From assembly GCF_900100735.1 (NCBI RefSeq), contig NZ_FNCJ01000018.1, forward strand, positions 99,410 to 163,409: a DNA stretch of 64,000 bases, read 5' to 3'. The DNA comes from Paraburkholderia phenazinium. GTDB taxonomy: Bacteria; Pseudomonadota; Gammaproteobacteria; Burkholderiales; Burkholderiaceae. Made by a program: the position numbers and the translations under genes. Below are positions 33,545 through 42,685 of the stretch, one piece after another; the first letter of the stretch is position 1, and each line of letters begins with the position of its first letter. Below the pieces are notes generated by a model that searched no databases, had not been told where the DNA came from, and worked only from the letters and a program-made list of their open reading frames with translations.

Positions 33545-34129
33545 TTACTGCTTCACGCCTTCCGCCTGGATATGCAGGACGGTTGCCATCTTGAAGCCAT
33601 ACGTCTTGCCGAAGTCCACGCCGAAGTCTGCGCGGTCGAACGTTGCCGTCGATTCCGTGCCGCACACTTCACGCTTGAGCATCGGGTTCTGGAAGCACTT
33701 GAACGATTCGATCTTCAGGTTCAGCGGCTTCGTCACGCCGTGCAGGGTCAACTCGCCGATCACTTCGACCGGCACATCGCCCTTGAACTTCATCGACGTG
33801 CCCTTGTAGACAGCGGTCGGGAATTGCGTGGCATCGAAGAATTTCGGGCTCTTCAACTCCGTATCCAGCGTATCGTTGCCGATGTCCACCGACGACATGT
33901 CGATGGTGGCTTCGAGCGAACCCGTCTTCGCTTCGCGGTCGATCGTCACCGTGCCGGTGGCTTTCGTGAACTTGCCGCGCCAGATCGAAACGCCGCCAAA
34001 GTGATCGGCTTCGAAGCTCGGCGAGGTATGGGTCGGATCGAGCGTGTAGGTGGTTTCAGCGGCCATTGCGCCAAACGATGCGCCGGCTGCCAGCGCGGCG
34101 ACTGCTACTGCCAAAAGTTGCTTCTTCAA
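33545..34129 (-). CDS. YceI family periplasmic lipid-binding protein
   Basis: 194 aa with a cleavable signal peptide (MKKQLLAVAVAALAAGASFG, cut after AMA). YceI lipocalin-like domain: YTLDPTHTSPSFEADHFGGVS, GELTLHGVTKPLNL and VDFGKTYGFK. Members bind isoprenoid-type lipids such as ubiquinone precursors in the periplasm. Third gene of the b561-yceI-yceI operon; 30 bp from the preceding gene. Confidence 0.92.
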   Translation of the reverse strand: MKKQLLAVAVAALAAGASFGAMAAETTYTLDPTHTSPSFEADHFGGVSIWRGKFTKATGTVTIDREAKTGSLEATIDMSSVDIGNDTLDTELKSPKFFDATQFPTAVYKGTSMKFKGDVPVEVIGELTLHGVTKPLNLKIESFKCFQNPMLKREVCGTESTATFDRADFGVDFGKTYGFKMATVLHIQAEGVKQ

Positions 34130-34159
34130 GGTGATTCTCCAGGTAAGTGTGTGTGCGGC

Positions 34160-34720
34160 TTATTTCTTGGCTGCCACGATATGAAACTTGATCAGTACTT
34201 CGTCGGCCACTACTGAGGTGTCCTTCCATTCGCCCGTGCCGATCTCGAACTGGCTGCGTTTGATCGGCAAGGTGCCGTCGAAGGTTTGCGTCGTGCCTTG
34301 CTGGGCAACGGTGACCGGCACCGTGACGGCTTCGGCCTTGCCCTTGATGGTCAGCGTGCCGCTGACCTTGAACTGGTTGCCGCCAGCGGGCGCAATGGCG
34401 CTCGAGACGAACGTCGCATTCGGATACTGTGCGGCGTTGAACCACTCCTTGCCGCGCACCTGGTCGTTGTAGCTTTCGTCGCCGAGGTCGTAGCTCGCGG
34501 TGTCGATAGACAGCTTCGCGCTACCGGCGGCCGGTTTGGCCGGATCGAAATCGACCTGCGCCGTGAATTTCTTGAAGTTGCCTTCGACAGGTACGTTCAT
34601 CTGCTTCGAGGTGGCAGTCACCTTGCTTTTAGCGGTGTCGACCTGGGCGTGCGCGACGCCGAAAAACAGCGAGGAAACCGCCGTGGCGGCGAGAACCCAT
34701 TGACGGAGAGAGGTTTTCAT
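34160..34720 (-). CDS. YceI family periplasmic protein, second paralogue
   Basis: 186 aa with signal peptide ending in FFGVAHAQVD. YceI domain in a more divergent form (VEGNFKKFTAQVDFDP, DESYNDQVRGKEWFNAAQYP, TIKGKAEAVTVPVTV). Lies between the cytochrome b561 gene and the other YceI gene, and likely works with both in moving a quinone-like lipid or electrons. Confidence 0.9.
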   Translation of the reverse strand: MKTSLRQWVLAATAVSSLFFGVAHAQVDTAKSKVTATSKQMNVPVEGNFKKFTAQVDFDPAKPAAGSAKLSIDTASYDLGDESYNDQVRGKEWFNAAQYPNATFVSSAIAPAGGNQFKVSGTLTIKGKAEAVTVPVTVAQQGTTQTFDGTLPIKRSQFEIGTGEWKDTSVVADEVLIKFHIVAAKK

Positions 34721-34748
34721 ATCGTTGATATCTGCGGTGAGCCTGAGG

Positions 34749-35309
34749 CTACTTGAGAAAGGGAATCATGCGGGCCAGCAGACCATCACGATCGATGAAG
34801 TGATGCTTCAGCGCCGCCAGTACGTGAGCGGACACCAGTGCGAGCAAGCTGTAGTTCAGCCAGATGTGGATGGTCTTCAGCAGTACCTTGAGCGTGGTGT
34901 CCGGGCCGATCAGCGTCGGCAGCGGCACGATGCCCAGATACACCACCTGGATGCCGGCCGCCGAGCTGTAGAGATAGCCCGAGATCGGAATCAGGAACAT
35001 CAGCAGGTACAGGATCACATGCACGGCGTCCGCCGCCAGCTTCTGCAACGGCGCCATACCCGACGGCAAGTCCGGAGCACGGTGCGTGAGGCGCCATGCG
35101 AGACGAATGACCGCCAGCGCAAAAACGGTCACGCCAATCCATTTATGCCATGAAAAGTACTTGAGCTTGGTGGGCGTAAAACCGGGAATGTCGGTCATGA
35201 TCCAGCCGAGATAAAACCCGGCCACGATCATCAATGCGATAAGCCAATGCAGGCTCATAGCGGTCGTGCTGTATCGCTGCTGGAGCGGAGGAACTGTCGT
35301 CATCGTCAA
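34749..35309 (-). CDS. Cytochrome b561 (YceJ/CybB type)
   Basis: 186 aa with four membrane segments. Heme-ligating His residues are in SLHWLIALMIV, FSWHKWIGV, VHVILYLLMF and KTIHIWLNYSLLALVSAHVLAAL-type segments, matching the b561 family that oxidises quinol or scavenges superoxide. First gene of the operon with two YceI genes, the same partnership as yceJ-yceI in E. coli. Confidence 0.92.
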   Translation of the reverse strand: MTMTTVPPLQQRYSTTAMSLHWLIALMIVAGFYLGWIMTDIPGFTPTKLKYFSWHKWIGVTVFALAVIRLAWRLTHRAPDLPSGMAPLQKLAADAVHVILYLLMFLIPISGYLYSSAAGIQVVYLGIVPLPTLIGPDTTLKVLLKTIHIWLNYSLLALVSAHVLAALKHHFIDRDGLLARMIPFLK

Positions 35310-35618
35310 TTCGGCTGGCGGCTTGAGGGCAGTTCGTCCACGCAGGAGACGAACAGGACTGTGGGTGTAGGACGGATTCTATGAGGGGGGATGTCCGCTG
35401 AATAGCGCATCCAAAGAGAACACATCGTTGTTCCAGCGTCACCAATCGCCGGGCGGCTTAGTCAAATCTTCTCGCCATTCACTTTATACAACCTTTTTAT
35501 CTCGAAGACCGTAGCATCGCGGTTCTTATAACTCAGCCCAACGGCATATGCGAACGCATTGCCGCCCAGGGCAATTGTTGACTCTCGCAGTCCCCGCTAC
35601 GTCATGGAGCTTAAAAGC
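35310..35618. other. Divergent promoter interval between b561 and porin genes
   Basis: About 309 bp without a gene. The half near the porin is AT-rich (catTcactttatacaacct region, 35478-35500) and likely holds the porin promoter and leader. No further structure recognised. Confidence 0.4.
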
Positions 35619-36782
35619 ATGAAGAAGTCGTTACTGGCACTCGCGCTGCCAGGGGCATTTGCATTGTCCGCACACGCGCAAAGCAGCGTCACCCTGTATG
35701 GCGTGATCGACACCGGCATGGTTTATACAAACAACCAGGGCGGTCATAGCAACTGGCAAGAAACCAGCTCGTCCACCGAAAACACGGTGTATGGCTTGAA
35801 GGGTACGGAAGACCTCGGCGGCGGTTTGCACGCGATCTTCAAACTGGAAAACGGCTTTAACCTGAATAACGGCAGCCTCTATAACGCCGGCGACGCGTTC
35901 GGCGAACAGGCTTATGTCGGTCTGCAGAGCGACCAGTTCGGCACCGCACTGTTCGGCCGCCAGTTCGATACCGTCAACGACGTGCTGGGCCCGATCTCGG
36001 CCGCCGGCAACGGCTACGGCGGCAATCTCTCCGCGCATCCGTTCAACAACGATAACCTCGCTGCTGACTCGATGAGCATCAACAACGCGGTGAAGTACAC
36101 GAGCAACACCTACGGCGGCTTCACCGTCGAAGGCATGTACGCCTTCAGCAACAAGGCCGGCGGCTTCGCCAACAACCGCGTCTATGGGTTTGGCGCAACC
36201 TATGCGCATGGCCCGCTGAACCTGGCTGCAGGCTACCTCCAGCTCAACAATGCGGGTGGCGGCGTGAGCGGCACGAATCAGAACGGCGCGGTCGCACTCG
36301 GCGACGGCAGCGCGGACTTCGTCGCGCAACGTCAGCGTATCTGGGGCACGGGCGGCAACTATACGTTCGGCCCGGCTACGGTCGGCCTGCTGTGGACACA
36401 CTCGCAGATCGACAACATGTCGAGCGTGTTTGCCGGCGGCAATGGTTACGCCACCTTGGGCGGCGGCCTGCGCCTCGACAACTATGAAGTGAACGCGCGT
36501 TATTCGCTGACGCCGAGCCTGAGCCTCGCCGGTGCCTACACGTTCACCGACGGTTCGTACGGCGACGGCGGCGCCAACGCCTCGCCGGAATGGAATCAGT
36601 TCACGCTGCAGACCGACTACACGCTGAGCAAGCGGACCGATGTCTACGTCGAAGGCGTGTATCAGCATGTTCATGGCGCGGCAAGCGGCTCGGTGCTGGG
36701 TAGCGCAACGATCAACACGTTGTCGCCCTCGGCAACCGGCACGCAGGTCGCCGTGACGGTGGGTCTGCGTCACCAGTTCTAA
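35619..36782 (+). CDS. Gram-negative porin (general diffusion type)
   Basis: 387 aa. Signal peptide MKKSLLALALPGAFALSAHA, mature start QSSVTLYGVIDTGM, YGLKGTEDLGGGLHAIFKLENGF and the terminal VTVGLRHQF with the C-terminal Phe needed for barrel assembly. This is the 16-strand trimeric porin family abundant in Burkholderiaceae. The ATG at 35619 gives a perfect signal peptide; an in-frame ATG at 35604 would add five residues and is less likely. Confidence 0.94.
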   Translation: MKKSLLALALPGAFALSAHAQSSVTLYGVIDTGMVYTNNQGGHSNWQETSSSTENTVYGLKGTEDLGGGLHAIFKLENGFNLNNGSLYNAGDAFGEQAYVGLQSDQFGTALFGRQFDTVNDVLGPISAAGNGYGGNLSAHPFNNDNLAADSMSINNAVKYTSNTYGGFTVEGMYAFSNKAGGFANNRVYGFGATYAHGPLNLAAGYLQLNNAGGGVSGTNQNGAVALGDGSADFVAQRQRIWGTGGNYTFGPATVGLLWTHSQIDNMSSVFAGGNGYATLGGGLRLDNYEVNARYSLTPSLSLAGAYTFTDGSYGDGGANASPEWNQFTLQTDYTLSKRTDVYVEGVYQHVHGAASGSVLGSATINTLSPSATGTQVAVTVGLRHQF

Positions 36783-36805
36783 GCGTACCGCGCTAGTGCA
36801 GGACA

Positions 36806-36829
36806 GGCCGCGCGCCAGGCGCGGCCTTT
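36806..36829 (+). terminator. Intrinsic terminator of the porin gene
   Basis: GGCCGCGC-GCCAG-GCGCGGCC followed by TTT, 23 bp after the porin stop. Confidence 0.75.
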
Positions 36830-37026
36830 CGCATGCCTGACATGCAAACGTTTGCCGAAGTTTGCGCAAGCCTAGAGTGCGGGAATGCTCCGTATGCCTC
36901 ATAATCACGCGCGCCCTGAATCTTCCGAGCTACGTAGCAAGGCAACCCCGGAGGCCGGCCCGGCGGACCCAAGCGGCAATCCGCACAGTCCCGCCTCCCC
37001 GTTTTTCCCCTCTTCGAACTGGCAAT

Positions 37027-37821
37027 ATGTTTTCGTCACCCCAACTCGGCGCCGGCCTGATGGCGCTTGCCGGCTTGCTGGCGCCCGTCGCGAGCTTCGC
37101 GCAGCAGGTCACGACCAACGCCGCGCCGGCCCCGGACTGGACCGTGACCGTCGGCGCCGAAGGGCAGTGGGAGCCAGCGTATCCCGGCGCGAACTTTATG
37201 CGGCTGCGGCCCTTTCCGGCGTTCGACATCGAATACAAGAACCGCCTGTTCGCCAAAGAGGACATGCTGCTGGGCGTGTATTTCATCAACAACGCCAATT
37301 GGAGCGCGGGCCTCGCGCTCCAATACGACTTCACCGAGCGCGAGACCAGCGACGACATCCGGCTGCGCGGGCTGCAAAATGTACCGACTACGCCGCGGGC
37401 CAAGCTCTTCGTCAACTACACGCTATCGGCGTTCACGTTGTCGACCTCGGCGGCCCAGGATATTGGCGGCAACCGCGAAGGGCTGGTGGTCGACGCCAAT
37501 GCCACCGCCACGCTGCCGATCGGCAAGAAGCTGTATCTGACCGCAGGGCCGGGCGTCACATGGACTAACGGGACCTACCAGCAAACCTGGTTCGGCATCA
37601 CGCCCAGCCAGAGCGCCGCGTCCGGCTTGCCCGTGTACGACGCGCATGGCGGCGCCGCCACCGGGTATATCACGGTCGAAGCGGACTATCTGATCACCAA
37701 ATCCCTGACCGCCACCGTCGAGATGAAATTTGCCCGCCTGTACGGCAATTCCGCCTCGAGTCCGATCACACGCCGGGTTCAGCAGAATACCGACACCTTC
37801 GCCCTGACTTATACGTTCTGA
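37027..37821 (+). CDS. MipA/OmpV family outer-membrane protein
   Basis: 264 aa. Signal peptide MFSSPQLGAGLMALAGLLAP to about residue 25, then an outer-membrane beta-barrel with VGAEGQWEPAYPGANFMRLR, the MipA/OmpV signature, and a C-terminal Phe (FALTYTF). MipA in E. coli scaffolds murein enzymes; many paralogues act as small barrels induced by stress. The start is ATG 37027; the frame is open upstream but without a signal sequence. Follows the porin terminator and is transcribed on its own. Confidence 0.88.
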   Translation: MFSSPQLGAGLMALAGLLAPVASFAQQVTTNAAPAPDWTVTVGAEGQWEPAYPGANFMRLRPFPAFDIEYKNRLFAKEDMLLGVYFINNANWSAGLALQYDFTERETSDDIRLRGLQNVPTTPRAKLFVNYTLSAFTLSTSAAQDIGGNREGLVVDANATATLPIGKKLYLTAGPGVTWTNGTYQQTWFGITPSQSAASGLPVYDAHGGAATGYITVEADYLITKSLTATVEMKFARLYGNSASSPITRRVQQNTDTFALTYTF

Positions 37822-38023
37822 GCGGTGCCGCGGCGCGACGATTGTTGAGTACCCCCAACGTGCTGCCGCGCACCGCCCCGCCTAAGCGAGGCATGCAAAC
37901 CAGGCGCCAGGTACGTCGTTTTCTTGGGACGGCCGCCAAGAGAACCGATCCTGCCGGGCATCGAATGCGATACCATTGGCGCCCGATCTCTAAATTGAAG
38001 CGTACCATCAAGCACGCACTGCT

Positions 38024-38794
38024 GTGAAAATTCAAAACGCCAAACGATGGGCGCCACGCGGTTCCCGAGCCTGGCTCGCCGCGTTGCTGGCCTTGGCGGT
38101 GGCAAGCGGGGTACGTCTGCTACTCAGTCCCTTCATCGGCCCGGCCATGCCTGGGGCATTTTTTTGCGTCGCCGCCGCACTCATCGAGTACTTTTTTGGG
38201 CTGGGACCGGCCCTGACGGTCATGCTGGTGGGGCTCGTGATTGCGGACTACCTGTTCGTGCCGCCCTATGCCAACTTTACGGTGCTCGATCACAACGACC
38301 TGATGCTGGGCATCTCGTACCCGTCCGTGACGATCTTCGTGATCTGCCTGATCGAGCGCCTGCGCCGCGCGCAGTTCCGCGCCGAACTGTTCGCATCGGT
38401 TGCCAAATCGCGCTACGAAATGCTGCTGCGCGCCGACAATAGCCGCGCGCTACGGCGTCGCACGATCGACGAGACGCACCGTTTGCTGCGCCATCTGCCG
38501 CACTATCACGACACCATTATTCTGATCCAGGCGCTCGACCGCAAAGCCTCGCTGCGCGCCGATGTCGCCCTCGCGAGCGGCGCTGCCCACGTGCTGCCGC
38601 ACACCTCGGCGCCCGGCAGCCGTTTTTCGGCGGTCCACCCGGCGGATATCGCGCGTCTGCAAAACACGCTGACGCCGGGCAGCCATCGCTTGCGCATCAA
38701 GAGCGGGGAACACACCTATAAGCCGGTCGATTGCGTCGGCGAGCGGTTTACGACGCATGCCGGGGACTTCCTGGTGCTGCGGATCGAGGATTGA
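38024..38794 (+). CDS. DUF4118-domain membrane protein
   Basis: 256 aa from GTG 38024. Four membrane segments in residues 15-110 with GLGPALTVMLVGLVIADYLFVPP, the KdpD-like DUF4118 domain. The soluble C-terminal half has no histidine-kinase motifs, so this is not a full sensor kinase. The next gene starts 3 bp after its stop, so the two form an operon. Region 37822-38023 before it holds nothing recognisable. Confidence 0.8.
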   Translation: MKIQNAKRWAPRGSRAWLAALLALAVASGVRLLLSPFIGPAMPGAFFCVAAALIEYFFGLGPALTVMLVGLVIADYLFVPPYANFTVLDHNDLMLGISYPSVTIFVICLIERLRRAQFRAELFASVAKSRYEMLLRADNSRALRRRTIDETHRLLRHLPHYHDTIILIQALDRKASLRADVALASGAAHVLPHTSAPGSRFSAVHPADIARLQNTLTPGSHRLRIKSGEHTYKPVDCVGERFTTHAGDFLVLRIED

Positions 38795-38797
38795 GCT

Positions 38798-39676
38798 TTG
38801 GATCGAGCCAAACACATACTCCAGGAAGGCGGTGAGCACGCCGTGCTCATGTTGCACGGCCTGTCGAGTTCACCGCTCGAAATGCGCTTTCTGGCGCGCC
38901 ATTTGAACAACGAAGGATTTACCGCTTTCGCGCCGGTGCTGGACGGCTATAGCGCGGGCTCGACCGAACGCAACATGGAGGCGTGGCTCGAGGCCGCGTT
39001 GCGCGAATTCGACGCGCTGGCCGAGCGGTATGCGCGCGTCTCCGTATGCGGCTTGTCGATCGGCGCGGCGCTGGCGCTGGCCGTAGTGAGCAAACGGCCG
39101 ACTGCCCACGCGGTGGTGTTACTGTCGATCACCCTCTCCTACGACGGCTGGGCGATTCCGTGGTACCGGTTTTTGCTGGGGTGGGCCTATTACACGCCGC
39201 TGCGCAGTCGCTGGCGTTACCGCGAAGCGTCGCCGTTCGGGCTGCGCAATGAAGCGCTGCGCGCGAAGATCGCACGCGCCATGCAGCGCAACGGCATTAG
39301 CGAGGTGGGGCCGTCGACCATTTCGCTGCCCGCGCTGCGTGAGGCGAGCCGCCTTGCCAAATGCGTGCGGGCAAGCCTCGCAGAGATCTCGACCGACTGC
39401 CTGATCATTCACGCTATCGACGATGAAACGGCCAACCCGCGCAATGCGCATTACGTGGCAGCGAAGATTGCCTCGCCGTTTCTGCGCACGATCTATCTCG
39501 ACGATTCGTATCACATGATCACCTCGGATAACGAGCGCGAGATCGTCGCCGAGGAGACCTCCGCGTTCCTGCGCGAGAGCGAAGCCGCCCGCGGCATCGG
39601 CAGCGGCGCGGAATCGCAGGTGGTATCGAAGGCGCTGGCGCGGCGCTTGAGGCAGTTGGCGGCGCTGGGGAATTGA
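38798..39676 (+). CDS. Alpha/beta hydrolase (carboxylesterase/lipase-like)
   Basis: 292 aa from TTG 38798, the only start compatible with the domain. Oxyanion motif MLHGLSSSP, nucleophile elbow GLSIG, Asp in IHAIDDETAN and His in DDSYHMITSD complete the triad. Resembles the bacterial carboxylesterases (EstD/YvaK type). Cytoplasmic. Operon partner of the DUF4118 gene; the pairing hints at action on membrane-derived esters, but this is inference. Confidence 0.85.
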   Translation: MDRAKHILQEGGEHAVLMLHGLSSSPLEMRFLARHLNNEGFTAFAPVLDGYSAGSTERNMEAWLEAALREFDALAERYARVSVCGLSIGAALALAVVSKRPTAHAVVLLSITLSYDGWAIPWYRFLLGWAYYTPLRSRWRYREASPFGLRNEALRAKIARAMQRNGISEVGPSTISLPALREASRLAKCVRASLAEISTDCLIIHAIDDETANPRNAHYVAAKIASPFLRTIYLDDSYHMITSDNEREIVAEETSAFLRESEAARGIGSGAESQVVSKALARRLRQLAALGN

Positions 39677-39718
39677 ACCGGCGGCGGCGCAAGAGTCCCG
39701 CAGGTCCGTCTACGCTTT

Positions 39719-40435
39719 CTATACAGATGGTTTCGAAGATGACAGCGGCGGTGATACTCGCAGGGGGTCGTGCCTCGCCCGGGCGTATTCCGGCGACGCC
39801 AGAAACGCGACCTCTGTGATCTCGATACCGTCCCTGAGTTCGTCGAGCGCGTCAGATAACAGCGCGACGGCCGTATGACCGCGATGCCGCCTGGATGGAT
39901 AAACAAATCCATCGGGTTTTGTTGCGGCGGCCGGTGCACGCATGGCCAAAAACAACTGGTACCCAAACCACTGCGACCACTCGTGATCGGGGCTCGACAG
40001 CTCGTCGAATATTCCGAGGCGGCTCGATGCGGAGCCATTGAGATTCCAAAGCCGAAGCGGCCGGGCAAACCTGAGCTCAGCCAATACCCCGTTCTCGACG
40101 GCAAAGGGTTCCAAATAGTACGTACCCGGGCGCGTGACGTCGTTCTTGCAAAATTGTGCCTCCCACATTGCAGTCTCGGCGGCGTGCGCTGTATAGAACC
40201 AGGCAAACGGCAGCGCTCCGTCATTCCCGATCAATGCTGCTGGGGGCCCGAAGCGGTGAGCTTGGGTGATCCGCCGGGGAACTACGTTTGTCCGGACGTA
40301 AGCGGCTCGGAAAAGCTGCTCGCTCTCTCCAGGTTTTGCGAAATCCGTGGACAGACATTTGATCAGGCTGTCCACGGATGGAAAAGTGCCGCGCAAGTGA
40401 GGCGGTGGTTCGAAGATCCGATTCTGTTCTGTCAT
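39719..40435 (-). CDS. RES-domain protein, likely toxin of a toxin-antitoxin module
   Basis: 238 aa. RES domains are ADP-ribosyltransferase-like folds; toxin members (Res, MbcT) break down NAD+. The usual Arg-Tyr-Glu trio can be read as Arg43 or Arg61, Tyr81 in FYTAHAAETAMWE and Glu92. The protein also has LRLWNLNGSASSRLGIFDEL and GFVYPSRRHRGHTAVALL, the latter matching the RES C-terminal motif. Third gene of a same-strand trio, 12 bp after a protein whose C-terminal half resembles MbcA/ParS-type antitoxins. Confidence 0.72.
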   Translation of the reverse strand: MTEQNRIFEPPPHLRGTFPSVDSLIKCLSTDFAKPGESEQLFRAAYVRTNVVPRRITQAHRFGPPAALIGNDGALPFAWFYTAHAAETAMWEAQFCKNDVTRPGTYYLEPFAVENGVLAELRFARPLRLWNLNGSASSRLGIFDELSSPDHEWSQWFGYQLFLAMRAPAAATKPDGFVYPSRRHRGHTAVALLSDALDELRDGIEITEVAFLASPEYARARHDPLRVSPPLSSSKPSV

Positions 40436-40447
40436 CGCAATGGCCGT

Positions 40448-41131
40448 TCAGTCAGCCATGCTTTCTCCTGGTCCGCCAATCAGCGCAAGCACCCTTCGCT
40501 GACGCTCGGTTGCGGGCAACGTCAACATACGCGCCTGACTGGGGTGCAGCGACCGCCGTGTCTCAAACTTCGTACCGGCGAGGACCTCGGCTGGTGACAG
40601 CTCGTTCAGCTCGTCCTTCGCCGTGACCATGAAAGCATGAACCTCGTTTCTCAACGCCCCTCGGAGTGCGATCAATACGTGCTGCAGCAGGTCGGGCACA
40701 GGCTCGACAAACTGCCACGCCGGGAACTCGCGACCATTGGTCTGTCCCGACGGCACGACGCAGTAAAACCTGTTCGCGTCGACAGATCGATAAAGACTCG
40801 CGATCGACATGCGCACTTTCCGCTGTTCGATCACCTCCGAAGGCTTCAGGTTGGCCACAGGCAACGATAAGGGCACTGCGCCCGGTGCACCGGCATCTTC
40901 AAACGCCATCATCGTAGAGAGGCGCCGCTCTATCACACCACTCACGAGAGCATGGATCTCATGAGTGGCCAGTTCAGGTGCCTGACCGCGCAAGGACCCT
41001 TCGATGTCGGAGGCAAAGAGTTCGGCCACGTCACGAGCGGCCTGCTCCGGGTTGAGTATTTGCCCACCCAACAGCACCGCCCGTATCTTGAAATCTGCCT
41101 TGCTGTTTCGCGCTTTCGCTGCCTGTGCCAT
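40448..41131 (-). CDS. Antitoxin-like protein upstream of RES protein (MbcA/ParS/Xre-like C-terminus)
   Basis: 227 aa from ATG 41131, chosen for the gaaggagagtctc ribosome site. Residues 130-200 (REFPAWQFVEPVPDLLQHV then LSPAEVLAGTKFETRRSL) follow the pattern of the C-terminal domain of antitoxins cognate to RES toxins, which ends in L-x-G-x-s-P-x-e-x-L. The N-terminal 120 residues (QILNPEQAARDVAELFASDIEG) are not typical of such antitoxins and are of unknown function. Follows the 181-aa gene by 11 bp. Confidence 0.55.
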   Translation of the reverse strand: MAQAAKARNSKADFKIRAVLLGGQILNPEQAARDVAELFASDIEGSLRGQAPELATHEIHALVSGVIERRLSTMMAFEDAGAPGAVPLSLPVANLKPSEVIEQRKVRMSIASLYRSVDANRFYCVVPSGQTNGREFPAWQFVEPVPDLLQHVLIALRGALRNEVHAFMVTAKDELNELSPAEVLAGTKFETRRSLHPSQARMLTLPATERQRRVLALIGGPGESMAD

Positions 41132-41142
41132 GAGACTCTCCT

Positions 41143-41688
41143 TCATGCGATCTGGGGCGGCGCGCCGTGCGGGCTCATCCGCTTCGCGTTCGCGGCCGCG
41201 CTGCCGGTTTCGCCGCTCGTTTGACTGAGCCATCCGAGGAGCGGCAAACGAGTCTGGCCACGTCGCTCCGCAGTCAGACGCCGCGCAATTTTCGCGCGCA
41301 GCAGGATGCTGAGGTGACTGCGTGGCTGTTGCTCCGGTTCAACGGTGTCCGGCGGCCACCGCTCGCTAATACGCAGAGGCCGCCCCTTGGCTAATGCGAC
41401 GATGACATCCAGGTACTGCTCAACGGCCAAGCTAACGAGAGACTTGTCCGCGCCCAGGTCAGGTTCGCCGAACGTGCCGATCAGGCGCAATGCGTTCGCC
41501 TCGACACCCGTGACTCTGCTGAAGATCCAGTCCAGATATTGGCTTGCCCGTTTGGCACGCAAATCGACCACAAGCTCCACACTTGCGGCACGCAGCGCTC
41601 GGAGCAGATTTTCTGGATCTAGCAAGGTTTTGCCGTGGGCACCGCGTGGTGCCTGAAAGCTTGTTCCAGATAAGCCGAAGGACCACAT
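41143..41688 (-). CDS. Hypothetical protein, first gene of the RES module
   Basis: 181 aa from ATG 41688 (ribosome site gggagaggtccc). N-terminal half VELVVDLRAKRASQYLDWIF and GVEANALRLIGTFGEPDL looks like a compact alpha/beta fold; the C-terminal half is Arg-rich and low in order. I do not recognise it. The gap to the next gene is 11 bp and the ribosome site of that gene overlaps this stop, so translation is likely coupled. Transcription would start in the AT-rich interval 41689-41790. Confidence 0.6.
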   Translation of the reverse strand: MWSFGLSGTSFQAPRGAHGKTLLDPENLLRALRAASVELVVDLRAKRASQYLDWIFSRVTGVEANALRLIGTFGEPDLGADKSLVSLAVEQYLDVIVALAKGRPLRISERWPPDTVEPEQQPRSHLSILLRAKIARRLTAERRGQTRLPLLGWLSQTSGETGSAAANAKRMSPHGAPPQIA

Positions 41689-41846
41689 GGGACCTCTCCC
41701 TCGTTTGTGTCTTCTCCAGAGCATACACCATGTTTTATCAAATTTCTCATATTTATCATTCGTCGCACAAGATTTACTCCCATGCGCCTGATGCTGTTTT
41801 TCACCCGGGGCGCCCGTCTGCTGCTCGTGTCGCCGGCACCAGCCGT

Positions 41847-42674
41847 TCAACTGGCGACCGCCCGCCCGTCGCGCCCCACCCAGCCGAAGGCGTGAACCCG
41901 CGTCACCGGTCGAGCCACCGCGGCCGCTGCGCAGATGATGCCCGGCATCGGCAGATCGAGAATCTGCCAGCGCCGGGGACCGGCCGTATCGACGAAGAAG
42001 GGACTGGCGTCGTGCCGCAACACCGGCGCATCGACGCTCAGTACGGCCGCGCCGGCAGCCGATGCGAGACTGGCATGGCGAACCACACTGCGTGTTTCCA
42101 CTGGCCTGAGCGACGGCATACGCCCCGTCAACACCGACTCGCTGGACGCGCCACCGAGTGCGTTGTCGGGCAACGTCGGGACGCTGGTGGCAAGCCCCAA
42201 TGGGTTGCTACTAACCCCCACCACAATCCAGATCCCGGCATAGGCAATAGCAATCTCGATCGGCTCGCACACGCCGGCGTGGACTAAACGAGGTTGTCCG
42301 TCCTCATCGTCCTTGAGTTCGACTTCGCCCGGCACGCAACCGATCATGTCCGCGAGGATTTCGCGCATCACCGCGCGGCCCACTACAAAGCGCTTGGCCA
42401 GCGCAGGATTCGGATGGCTCCTGACGCGCGCCAGTTCCGCCTTCGACAGGCACGCATAGGCTGCGTCCTTCGGGATGGACTGCCATTCGGGGCGAAAGCG
42501 CCATAGAAGCAGTTCGTCGTCCTTGAGCTGCGGGACACCTGCAGCACGCCGGTAGGCGAGGCGACGAGGAACGAACTCGAAATCGGGAGCAAAGCGCACG
42601 GCATGAACCGGCCGTGCGCTACGCGACGGCGCGGCTGTTTCGTCCGCGAGGACTACTGAAGAATTGACCGGCAT
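41847..42674 (-). CDS. Phosphopantetheinyl-transferase-like protein with degenerate metal site
   Basis: 275 aa from ATG 42674. The first half has the Sfp-type pattern AYACLSKAELARVRSHPNP, RFVVGRAVMREILADMIGCV and DDEDGQPRL, but the expected Asn-x-SHS is IAIAYAG and the catalytic (V/I)GxD-x-E becomes VGVSSNPLG; no W-x-x-K-E-A motif follows. It is therefore likely not an active phosphopantetheinyl transferase. Second gene of an operon with the 159-aa protein, 11 bp apart. Confidence 0.6.
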   Translation of the reverse strand: MPVNSSVVLADETAAPSRSARPVHAVRFAPDFEFVPRRLAYRRAAGVPQLKDDELLLWRFRPEWQSIPKDAAYACLSKAELARVRSHPNPALAKRFVVGRAVMREILADMIGCVPGEVELKDDEDGQPRLVHAGVCEPIEIAIAYAGIWIVVGVSSNPLGLATSVPTLPDNALGGASSESVLTGRMPSLRPVETRSVVRHASLASAAGAAVLSVDAPVLRHDASPFFVDTAGPRRWQILDLPMPGIICAAAAVARPVTRVHAFGWVGRDGRAVAS

Positions 42675-42685
42675 ATCCTGACTCT

